Shown here: positions 8,694-15,676 of the stretch, piece by piece
Layout: every line of letters starts with the position of its first letter
How positions within the stretch are numbered: the first letter of the stretch is position 1
Assembly (NCBI GenBank): GCA_023423415.1
Contig: JAFAFP010000152.1
Location: 1 to 29,605 of the forward strand
Direction of reading: 5' to 3'
DNA: 29,605 nt
DNA from: Pseudomonadota bacterium
GTDB lineage: Bacteria; Pseudomonadota; Alphaproteobacteria; Rhizobiales; Xanthobacteraceae
The notes under the pieces: model-generated
Database searches by the model: none
Told to the model about the DNA's origin: nothing
What the model saw: the letters and a program-made list of their open reading frames with translations, nothing else
Program-made: the position numbers and the translations under genes

Positions 8694-9710
8694 ATGTACG
8701 CGTCCCTTCAAGTTCCACCTGATCTTGGCAGGACGGATCGCAACAGAGGCCCCCGGAGCGATCGTCCCGAATATCAACGGCATCTCTTGAGCGCGAAATC
8801 GCTGTCGGTTGCCGATGTCGATCGCCTCTGCCGGACAGCAGAGGATTTCGAATTAGGCGCGCTGCCGTCGGCCGACGTCATCGGAAAGACGGTTGCGCTT
8901 TTGTTTTTCCAACCGAGCACAAGAACTCGGATGGGTTTTGAGGCGGCGATCGTGGCGCTGGGCTGCCATCCCATCGGGATGGAGAATATGGCAGCGTCGC
9001 GCTCAAACGTGCGGACGGGCGAGTCGCTCGAAGATTGCGCGGCTGTGATATCGCGGCTGTCCGACCTGATGGTTGTCCGGCATCACGAATCCGGCGCGGC
9101 AGACCGTATGGCGTCAAAATCGCTAAAGCCGGTAATCAACGGGGGCGACGGATGGAACGAGCATCCGACCCAGGCGCTGATCGATATCTTTACGCTGCGG
9201 CGCGGCCTCGGCACGATCCGCGGCAAATCGATCTGCTTCGCGGGCGATCCGCGTGGACGCACCGTGCGATCCCTGGTGCAGTTGCTCCGTTTCGAGAATC
9301 CGCGGGAAGTGGTCTTCTGTCCACCACCACATTACGACGTGCCCGAAGACTTGTTGACGACCCTAGCCGAACATCAGATCCGATGCCGCGTTGTGCAGAA
9401 TATCGATGTTCCGCTTCGCGAAAGCGACGCGATCATGATGGCCCCCTATGACATGTCCGATATCGGCGAACCTGCCGCTTCAGGTTACATTTCGCCGCGC
9501 ATGACACCGGAGACGCATCAGCTGACCGCCGACCGCATTCTTCAGGCGAACTCAAAGACGCAAATCTACCATCCGATGCCGCGGCTCGATGAAATCGATC
9601 CGTCCTGCGATGACCTGCCCAACGCCATGTACTTTGAACAAGTCCGGCTCTCGAAGTTCATGCGGATGGCGGTGCTGAGCGAACTCCTGGCGATCGGACG
9701 TTACACATAA
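8694..9710 (+). CDS. Aspartate carbamoyltransferase-like protein with altered active site
   Basis: The 338-residue product matches the ATCase fold from end to end. It carries the carbamoyl-phosphate motif FFQPSTRTR (Ser75-Arg79), VVRHHESGA (Arg129), HPTQAL (His157), PRGRTVRSL (Arg189) and HPMPRLDEI (293-301). Two catalytic elements appear changed. The 80s-loop lysine (E. coli Lys84 in GKKGETL) aligns with Thr108 in VRTGESL. The aspartate-binding loop TRVQKER (Arg229, Gln231) is replaced by APYDMSDIGEP at about 250-260. It may therefore carbamoylate another amine or be non-catalytic. No pyrC or other pyrimidine gene is adjacent, so it is probably a second copy rather than housekeeping pyrB. 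A GGAAG ribosome-binding site lies 10 bases before the ATG. Confidence 0.8.
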   Translation: MYASLQVPPDLGRTDRNRGPRSDRPEYQRHLLSAKSLSVADVDRLCRTAEDFELGALPSADVIGKTVALLFFQPSTRTRMGFEAAIVALGCHPIGMENMAASRSNVRTGESLEDCAAVISRLSDLMVVRHHESGAADRMASKSLKPVINGGDGWNEHPTQALIDIFTLRRGLGTIRGKSICFAGDPRGRTVRSLVQLLRFENPREVVFCPPPHYDVPEDLLTTLAEHQIRCRVVQNIDVPLRESDAIMMAPYDMSDIGEPAASGYISPRMTPETHQLTADRILQANSKTQIYHPMPRLDEIDPSCDDLPNAMYFEQVRLSKFMRMAVLSELLAIGRYT

Positions 9711-9712
9711 GC

Positions 9713-9734
9713 GCGGGGGATTATCGGCCCCCGC
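9713..9734. terminator. Candidate bidirectional terminator hairpin between convergent genes
   Basis: GCGGGGG (9713-9719) pairs perfectly with CCCCCGC (9728-9734) around an 8-base loop, and it overlaps the stop codon of the GGDEF-EAL gene. It lies between two convergent genes only ten bases apart. No strong T-run follows on either strand, so it could slow or end transcription but is not a textbook intrinsic terminator. Confidence 0.45.
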
Positions 9735-11751
9735 CCGTCGCTGTCCTCAGCGTATCCGTATCGCAAGGTGTATCGGGGCCGGGCCATTCCAGCGCCCAAG
9801 CCGGAATGATCGGTTTGCTGATCACGCGCCGCAATCGCGAGACGCGGAGCGGCTTGCTGAACAGATAGCCCTGGATCGCATTGATGCCGAGACCGCGCAT
9901 GTAGTCGAGCTGCGCGGTCTTTTCGACGCCTTCCGCGACCAACTCGATCTGAAGATCCTTGGCGGTCTGCGCGATGCCTTTCAGGATCGCCGCGGTGCGC
10001 GCCGATTGCTCCACGTTCTGCGTGAATTTGCGGTCGATCTTGACCTTCGAGAACGGGAAGTCGTTCAGATAGGCAAGCGAAGCAAAACCCGTTCCAAAAT
10101 CGTCGAGCGAAATACCGATTCCGATTTCACGAAGCTCCTCCAGGATCGCCAGCGTCTCCGCGGTGTCCTCGATCAGCACGGTTTCCGTGATCTCAAGCTC
10201 CAGACGCCGCGCCGCCAGACCGCTTCGCTTAAGCGCATTCGTTACGATGCCGACAATCTCGCGGCCGTTCTTGAACTGCAGCGGCGACAGGTTGACGGCG
10301 ACCTTAATGTCGGAGCCCCAGTTGGTCGCTTCGAGACACGCATTTACCAGCACCCAGCTTCCCAGACCGGAGATGAGTCCCGTTGCTTCCGCGATCGGAA
10401 CGAATTCAGACGGTGGAATCTCGCCCAATGTCGGATGCTGCCAGCGCAACAAGGCTTCGCAGCAAATGGCGCGGCCAGACCGCGGATCGACGATCGGCTG
10501 ATAGCGCAACTCAAGCTCGCCTCTATCGAGCGATGCTTGCAAATCCTTCTCCAGCATCACCCGCTTTTCGTATTCATCCGACAGTGCGGACGTGTAGGAC
10601 ACCACTTGCCCGCGCCCTCGCCGCTTCGCCTCGTAAAGCGCAAGGTCGGCGTGCCGCAGTAGCATATCGACGTTCTGCCCATCGCGCGGCGCGATCGCAT
10701 ATCCGATGCTGGCGCCGCAGCCGATATTGGACATATTCATCTTGAACGGGCGGTTCAGGCTATTCAGGATGTCGCTGGCGATGATATCCGCGCCCGCTTC
10801 ATCGACATCCGTCAGAATGACCAGAAACTCGTCGCCGCCGATGCGCGACACCTCGCTCGGCGTATTGATTGCACCTTTGATCCGTTGGGCGGCCTCGAAG
10901 AGAATGGAATCTCCGGCGGGATGCCCCAGCGTGTCGTTGATGTCCTTGAATCGATCGAGGTCGATTGTGATCAGGACCGCATTTCTGTTCCTGTTGATCT
11001 CGCCGGTGATCTTCTCATTGAGAATTTTCAGGAAGTAATCGCGACTCCAGAGTCCCGTCAACGCGTCCTGCTGCGCGACGCGCTCGACCTGTTTGTACGC
11101 ATAATGGCGCGCCACGATATTCTCGAATACCGTCCGGCTGATGAGCATGGTGCTGATGTAGAGCGTGGCGATGAACAGCGCCAAGGTGACGTGAACGACA
11201 TCAAAATGAAGAAACAGCGCAATACAAAACGGCACGCATGTGAGGCTGATCTGACCAATGGTGATGATCGGCCGGCTGGCGTTCCTGGATGAGATGCCGG
11301 CGATGTATCCCATCACGCAGCAATTGATGAGGCTTTCCACGTCCTGGCTTGGATGAACGATGGTGGTATAAGCGCCGATGACACCGACGAGCGCCGAGAA
11401 CGACCAGGCACCAACCAGCGCAACGAATTCCCATCGCCGCGCGGAAGCTTTCGATTTTACCTTTCCGGCTTGCTGAAAATAAAGGTAGCTGGCGCCGCTG
11501 CGCCAGACGCCGACCAGCACAAACGAGATCACCACATAATTATAAAACGGATCTCCGCTCAGCGAACGTGCAATGAACGTTACGCCGATCGCAGCCAATG
11601 TTGCCGCAAGAATTGATTTCGGAGTGCTGTAGAGCGCGCCGACGAGTTCCGAATAGATAGTTTGATCAAGAACTTGGGCCTGGGAACGATTGCTCGTTTC
11701 CGCGCTGGCCGATATGAGCCTGTCCATCAACGCCGGTATGAGAATATTCAC
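9721..11751 (-). CDS. Membrane-bound GGDEF-EAL protein (cyclic-di-GMP synthesis/hydrolysis)
   Basis: The 676-residue product has several N-terminal membrane spans (about 45-205), with no sensor family I recognise. A diguanylate cyclase domain follows, with intact GGDEF at 305-309. The C-terminal phosphodiesterase domain has EALLRW at 432-437, VNLSP at 486-490, LEITET at 519-524, DDFGTG at 550-555, KIDRKF and AEGVE. Metal and catalytic residues of the EAL domain look complete. The RxxD inhibitory site normally upstream of GGDEF is replaced by TPSE, so product inhibition is probably absent. The start is doubtful: the GTG at 11751 abuts its AGGA, and an in-frame ATG at 11727 is an alternative. 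The gene stands alone, but it lies a few kilobases from the chemotaxis locus. Confidence 0.92.
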   Translation of the reverse strand: MNILIPALMDRLISASAETSNRSQAQVLDQTIYSELVGALYSTPKSILAATLAAIGVTFIARSLSGDPFYNYVVISFVLVGVWRSGASYLYFQQAGKVKSKASARRWEFVALVGAWSFSALVGVIGAYTTIVHPSQDVESLINCCVMGYIAGISSRNASRPIITIGQISLTCVPFCIALFLHFDVVHVTLALFIATLYISTMLISRTVFENIVARHYAYKQVERVAQQDALTGLWSRDYFLKILNEKITGEINRNRNAVLITIDLDRFKDINDTLGHPAGDSILFEAAQRIKGAINTPSEVSRIGGDEFLVILTDVDEAGADIIASDILNSLNRPFKMNMSNIGCGASIGYAIAPRDGQNVDMLLRHADLALYEAKRRGRGQVVSYTSALSDEYEKRVMLEKDLQASLDRGELELRYQPIVDPRSGRAICCEALLRWQHPTLGEIPPSEFVPIAEATGLISGLGSWVLVNACLEATNWGSDIKVAVNLSPLQFKNGREIVGIVTNALKRSGLAARRLELEITETVLIEDTAETLAILEELREIGIGISLDDFGTGFASLAYLNDFPFSKVKIDRKFTQNVEQSARTAAILKGIAQTAKDLQIELVAEGVEKTAQLDYMRGLGINAIQGYLFSKPLRVSRLRRVISKPIIPAWALEWPGPDTPCDTDTLRTATGGGR

Positions 11752-11846
11752 TCCTGGGACGAGACAATAGTCAGTATTTCTTAAAGAACGCTCCGATATT
11801 CGCGCGCAAAAGTAGTTACTTCAAGTTCAGCCGAATGAACCGATGA

Positions 11847-13133
11847 TTACCGGAACCCGGCACGTCGCGCGGCAAGCATGGCGATGAGGCTCACGATGCC
11901 TGCGAATGTGAGATAGAAACTCGGCGCCAAGGGGCTGCCGGTCACCTTGATTAACCAGGCATTAATGAACGGCGCGAACCCGCCGAACAGCGCAACGCCA
12001 AAGGCGTAACTGATCGACAGGCCGGTGGTGCGCAACCTTGTCGGGAACAATTCCGACATGAACGCCGGCAGTGAACCCATGTAACCGGCCATCAGGACGC
12101 CCATGATGCCCTGGACCAGGATCAATGTCTGCAACGTTGGCGAGGCGACCAGCCACACAAAGAGAGGATAAGCGGCAAGCGTCAGAATGATGGCCGACAC
12201 AATCGCGACTGGCGTGCGGCCGATCTTGTCGGACCATGCGCCGAACATCGGCAACAGGACGAGTTGAATGGCGCCGGTGATGAGGGTGGCGATGTAACTG
12301 CCTGAGGCCGGCAAACCTAATTGCCGCGTCGCATAGATCGGCATGAACAGAATGGTGTACATGGCCACCGTGCACAGAATCACCGATCCAAGCGCGATCG
12401 CGAGCATCTTTTGCGCGTCAACGAAGGTCTCGCGAAGCGGCGCGGCGCTCGTCTCCGACGAGGTGAATTCTTGCGTCTCGTCCAGGTGTCGCCGGATGTA
12501 ATAACCGACCGGCCCAATCAGCAGGCCGGCGAAGAAGGGAATGCGCCAGCCCCACGCTTCGATCTGATCCTGAGTGAGAAAACCCGTGATCGCCGCACCA
12601 AAGCCGGTGGCGAGGATGGTGGTGACGGCCTGGCTTGCGAATTGCCAGCTTGCGTAAAAGCCGCGACGCTTTGGGTTTTGTTCGGCCAGGAATGCGGTGG
12701 CGCTACCGAATTCTCCTCCCGCCGAGAATCCCTGAATAAGACGACCCAGGACAACCAGAAACGTGGCGAATATCCCGATCGAGGCATAAGGCGGCGCAAA
12801 AGCAATGACCGCCGTTCCCACCATCATCGCCGACATTGTGACGACAAGAGCTGTCTTGCGCCCGTACTGATCGGCAAAACTGCCGAGCACAATCGCACCA
12901 AGAGGGCGCATGAAGAACGTAACGCCGAAAGTCGCAAGCGAAAGAAGCAGCGCAACCGAATCGTCTGCACCGGAAAAGAAAACCTTCGCGATCACGCCAG
13001 CGAAAAAACCATAAATAACGAAGTCAAACCACTCAAGGGCGTTGCCGATTGAAGCGGCGACGATTGCACGCCAGTTGTGGCCATGCTTGGCCTGCGCGTG
13101 AGCAATCGGAGTGGTCATTACGATTTCCCGCAT
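11847..13133 (-). CDS. MFS transporter, metabolite:H+ symporter (MHS) type
   Basis: The 428-residue product is a twelve-span major facilitator. It has the MHS hallmark near the N-terminus (ASIGNALEWFDFVIYGFFA), the loop 2-3 motif GSFADQYGRKTAL and GRLIQGFSAGGEFGSATAFL in the fourth span. MHS proteins such as alpha-ketoglutarate, citrate, proline/betaine and shikimate permeases bring organic acids or osmolytes in with protons. The substrate cannot be decided here. Two ATGs are possible: 13133 with GGAGAG upstream, or 13118 with GGGA upstream. It is transcribed leftward as a single gene, 95 bases from the GGDEF-EAL gene. Confidence 0.88.
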   Translation of the reverse strand: MREIVMTTPIAHAQAKHGHNWRAIVAASIGNALEWFDFVIYGFFAGVIAKVFFSGADDSVALLLSLATFGVTFFMRPLGAIVLGSFADQYGRKTALVVTMSAMMVGTAVIAFAPPYASIGIFATFLVVLGRLIQGFSAGGEFGSATAFLAEQNPKRRGFYASWQFASQAVTTILATGFGAAITGFLTQDQIEAWGWRIPFFAGLLIGPVGYYIRRHLDETQEFTSSETSAAPLRETFVDAQKMLAIALGSVILCTVAMYTILFMPIYATRQLGLPASGSYIATLITGAIQLVLLPMFGAWSDKIGRTPVAIVSAIILTLAAYPLFVWLVASPTLQTLILVQGIMGVLMAGYMGSLPAFMSELFPTRLRTTGLSISYAFGVALFGGFAPFINAWLIKVTGSPLAPSFYLTFAGIVSLIAMLAARRAGFR

Positions 13134-13523
13134 CGCGCTCTCCGAGTGAGCTCTGGGTCATAAACGAAATAACTGTCTGCAGAGTATCCGGATGGGATGA
13201 GTAGGCGACGCGCCCGCAATTTCAGGTTGCAATGATTTGCAGCCGATCTTTCGTCAGTCGTTTGGATTGCCCAGACATGCGAAAGACGCTTCACCGTGGC
13301 CGCACCCGCGTTTAGACGGGGACATCCCTTTGGTTACTTAAAACCCAAGAGGTCCCATCACATTCAATAAGAATGCGCATGCGGCCGCTAATATTTACCT
13401 AATAAATGATGGGAATTAGCGTTGCTGATTTTTTGGTGACTTCGCCTTTCCGAACGCGGGCACATATACCATCGTACGGCTGCTTCTGATGGTTGTTAAC
13501 GGAGTATTATCCATAATCGGGGG
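13134..13523. other. Intergenic region between divergent MFS and response-regulator genes
   Basis: These 390 bases hold no convincing gene. The central part is markedly more AT-rich than its surroundings (about 13375-13420 and 13490-13515), as expected for promoters firing both ways. A weak inverted repeat, CCCATCA (13354-13360) and TGATGGG (13407-13413), brackets a smaller ATTC-AATAA-GAAT hairpin. No known regulator site is recognised. Confidence 0.45.
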
Positions 13524-14147
13524 ATGAATGCGGCTGATGCAAACCACAGAGCTCCCATGAAGAACGGCACCGTCAATCTCCGCGATTTGACGATCCTGAT
13601 CGCCGACGCCGGCTCCTATACGCGCCGTGTCGTTTACGGCATGCTGCGCGGCTTCGGCGCCAACAGAATCCTTGAAGTTGGTGACGCCGGCGGTGTGCTC
13701 GCCGCCCTGACGCATCAGAAGATCGACATTCTCATTCTCGACGCAAAGTTGCCGCCCCACGACGGGCTCGCCGTCACGCATGCGATCCGTCGCAACTCCG
13801 ACAACGAGAATCGTACCCTGCCGATTCTGATCATGACCAGCGATGCGCAACAGGGAGCGATCAAGAAGGCACGCGACGTCGGCGTCAGCATGGTGGTGGC
13901 GAAACCGATGTCGCCGACGACGCTTTATGATCGGCTGGCCTGGGTCGCCTTCGATCGGCGTCAATTCATCGACTGTCCGACCTATTTCGGCCCTGACCGG
14001 CGTTTCAAGATCGAAGGTTATCCAACGGGCGTCGGACGACGGGCCAGCGACAAGAGCATCGAAATCGGGGCGATGACCGAACCCAATCTGGATCAGGACG
14101 ACATCGACAGCTTGTTCATGGCCGCCCGGGCAGGACAGTCGGAATGA
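13524..14147 (+). CDS. Atypical response regulator with FliM-like C-terminal tail
   Basis: The 207-residue product has a receiver domain at about 20-145, with phosphoacceptor Asp73 (LILDAKLP), Thr105 and Lys127 (AKPMSP). The usual acidic pair is reduced to a single Asp28 (IADAG instead of DD). After the receiver comes FIDCPTYFGPDRRFK, then GRRASD, and a tail reading LDQDDIDSLF at 189-198. This tail resembles the CheY-binding peptide LSQAEIDALL of the flagellar switch protein FliM. The protein may act in chemotaxis output, since it faces the che operon and overlaps the next gene by ATGA. A second possible start is the ATG at 13557. The true role is unknown. Confidence 0.8.
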   Translation: MNAADANHRAPMKNGTVNLRDLTILIADAGSYTRRVVYGMLRGFGANRILEVGDAGGVLAALTHQKIDILILDAKLPPHDGLAVTHAIRRNSDNENRTLPILIMTSDAQQGAIKKARDVGVSMVVAKPMSPTTLYDRLAWVAFDRRQFIDCPTYFGPDRRFKIEGYPTGVGRRASDKSIEIGAMTEPNLDQDDIDSLFMAARAGQSE

Positions 14148-14653
14148 GCGATGATCCTAATCCCAATGTCCGCATCTTCGATGTGGAGACGCGATTTCAG
14201 CAGATGGCCCGGCGTCCCGGCGGTCTATCGAAGGAAACCGCCATCGAGCAGGCGGAATCGCAGATCGAGGAAATGAAGGCGGAATACGTCGATTGGGTCA
14301 ACAGCGAGGTGAAGGAACTTGCCGCTGCTTTCAAGGAGTTGAACGACGAAGGCAAGGCCGCGTCGGAGTTTGACGGTATCTATCGCCGGTGCTGCCAATT
14401 GCGCGATACCGGAACGACCATGGGGCTGGAGCTCATCACCTTCGTCGCGGACAATCTGTGCCAGGTGCTAGACTCCGTCAGAGATGGCACGCTCTATGAC
14501 GCCGACGTGATCGATTGTCACATAGACGCACTGTTCGTGGCCCGGCAGAAGAATTATCGCAATCTCAGGCCGGATCAGGTGATCGAGATGACAAACGGCC
14601 TGCAGGCGATCTTGGATCGCACAAGGAAGAAGTGCGAAGCAGCGGCCGACTAG
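14144..14653 (+). CDS. Hpt-like helical protein lacking the phosphoacceptor histidine
   Basis: The 169-residue, strongly helical and charged product has no clear catalytic motif. Residues 35-135 resemble in pattern small Hpt-domain proteins of alphaproteobacteria. The region IYRRCCQLRDTGTTMG (79-94) sits where those proteins carry a histidine in an HNIKGMG-type motif. Here Cys84-Gln-Leu-Arg-Asp replaces it, so phosphotransfer is unlikely. A pseudo-Hpt that docks a response regulator is an inference. Its ATG overlaps the stop of the response regulator (ATGA, 14144-14147), implying coupled translation and a functional pair. It converges on the che operon across a shared hairpin. The family assignment is tentative. 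Confidence 0.65.
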   Translation: MSDDPNPNVRIFDVETRFQQMARRPGGLSKETAIEQAESQIEEMKAEYVDWVNSEVKELAAAFKELNDEGKAASEFDGIYRRCCQLRDTGTTMGLELITFVADNLCQVLDSVRDGTLYDADVIDCHIDALFVARQKNYRNLRPDQVIEMTNGLQAILDRTRKKCEAAAD

Positions 14654-14656
14654 CTG

Positions 14657-14717
14657 TGAGCGCTTTTCGAGCGAAGCGGAAACCGGTTCGCATGAAGAAA
14701 ACGCGTTCAAAATAAAA
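14657..14717. repeat. Interspersed Hyphomicrobiales-type repeat
   Basis: The stretch beginning GAGCGCTTTTCGAGCGAAGC and containing ACCGGTTCGC and GAAGAAAACGCG resembles a short repeat that I recall from many intergenic regions of Bradyrhizobium and relatives. It lies just after the stop of the Hpt-like gene. Whether it is transcribed or acts in termination is unknown. Identification is from memory and only one copy is present in this window. Confidence 0.55.
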
Positions 14718-14723
14718 GCTAAA

Positions 14724-14756
14724 ACCCTCGGCTTTGATCCCATCAAAACCGAGGGT
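14724..14756. terminator. Intrinsic terminator at the end of the chemotaxis operon, shared with the convergent pair
   Basis: ACCCTCGGCTTTGAT (14724-14738) pairs with ATCAAAACCGAGGGT (14742-14756), giving a 15-bp stem with one mismatch and a 3-base loop. On the minus strand it is followed by TTTTAGCTTTTATTTTG, a typical T-rich tract, so it should stop che operon transcripts well. On the plus strand the tract after it is poor, so termination of the convergent pair would be weaker. Confidence 0.85.
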
Positions 14757-14757
14757 C

Positions 14758-15225
14758 TTAGAAGATGACGTCGACCTCGACCTCGTTCGCATCCGGCTCG
14801 GGCAGCTCCGCGAGCGATGGCGACGGTGCGTTGCTGTCCATCCGATCGTGGAAGCGACCCTTCAATTCGGACAACGAAATGGCGTTGATGACGTCGCGGC
14901 CGAACTGCGCCCGCTCCTCGCCGAACAACGGAACGTTGGCGGTAGAATCCGCATAGCGCGCGAGCGCACCGGTCAGCGCCTCGAATTCCTGCTTAAGTCG
15001 ATCGAAGCTCTGGAGCGTGACGATCAACTCACGGCTTGGCCGCCCTTCACGCATGACCAGATCGGTCACGCGCGTGACCGTGTCATCCATGCTCCGGACA
15101 TTGTCCAGAAACAGGGTTGCAAGCACGCCCAACAGAGCGGCGATTTCAGCGGTTGGACTGCCTTTGGCCGCATCCGGCCCCATGCGTTGCGTCGTATCGG
15201 CCAACTGGGCCGCATCCGCGGTCAT
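14758..15225 (-). CDS. Small chemotaxis-operon protein of unknown function
   Basis: I do not recognise this 155-residue protein with certainty. It is acidic and mostly helical, with a likely long amphipathic helix at 25-95. The segment QEFEALTGAL (79-88) resembles the CheZ phosphatase motif QDFQDLTGQV. The two positions that would be the catalytic Asp and Gln are both alanine. The C-terminal end NEVEVDVIF is acidic with a final Phe, loosely like the CheZ tail that binds CheY. It is the last gene of the che operon, and its ATG shares one base with the cheY stop (TAATG). A role in CheY signal handling is a guess based on this position. Confidence 0.7.
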   Translation of the reverse strand: MTADAAQLADTTQRMGPDAAKGSPTAEIAALLGVLATLFLDNVRSMDDTVTRVTDLVMREGRPSRELIVTLQSFDRLKQEFEALTGALARYADSTANVPLFGEERAQFGRDVINAISLSELKGRFHDRMDSNAPSPSLAELPEPDANEVEVDVIF

Positions 15226-15614
15226 TACGCAAGCTTCCCCATAACCTGTTCGATCTTCTGGCGCAGGATTGCCGCCGTGAAGGGTTTGACCAGATAGTTA
15301 TTGACGCCAGCTTGCGCGGCCTTGACCACAAGCTCGCGGTCGCCTCGCCCCGTCAGGAGGATGAACGGCACGCGCCGCACCACTGGATGTCCGCGCACCG
15401 CGCGCAGCAAATCCAGCCCATCCATCTGGTCCATGTAGTAATCCGAGATGATGAGATCGAGCGGCTGAAGCGTCGCGATCTCCATCGCCTTGACGCCGTT
15501 CTCAGCCTCGTGGATGTGACGAATCCCGAGCTGCTCGAGCGTCAGACATGTCATCTTTCGGACACTGTCTTGATCATCGACGACCAGGACTTTCAGAGCC
15601 ACCGCATTTGGCAT
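15225..15614 (-). CDS. cheY: CheY chemotaxis response regulator
   Basis: This is a single receiver domain of 129 residues. It has the acidic pair in VLVVDDQDSVRKM, the phosphoacceptor Asp in LIISDYYMD, Thr in LLTGRG and Lys in LVKPF. Phosphorylated CheY carries the signal from CheA to the flagellar motor or serves as a phosphate sink. I place the start at the ATG at 15614 because AGAGGAA lies eight bases before it and the resulting length is normal. An in-frame start at 15644 would add ten residues but has poorer support. It follows cheA by 62 bases and overlaps the next small gene by one base. Confidence 0.93.
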   Translation of the reverse strand: MPNAVALKVLVVDDQDSVRKMTCLTLEQLGIRHIHEAENGVKAMEIATLQPLDLIISDYYMDQMDGLDLLRAVRGHPVVRRVPFILLTGRGDRELVVKAAQAGVNNYLVKPFTAAILRQKIEQVMGKLA

Positions 15615-15676
15615 CGTTGTTGTTCCTCTTTCAACGGACGACACGTTACGTGGTCGACCCGGCTAGCCTAATTCGT

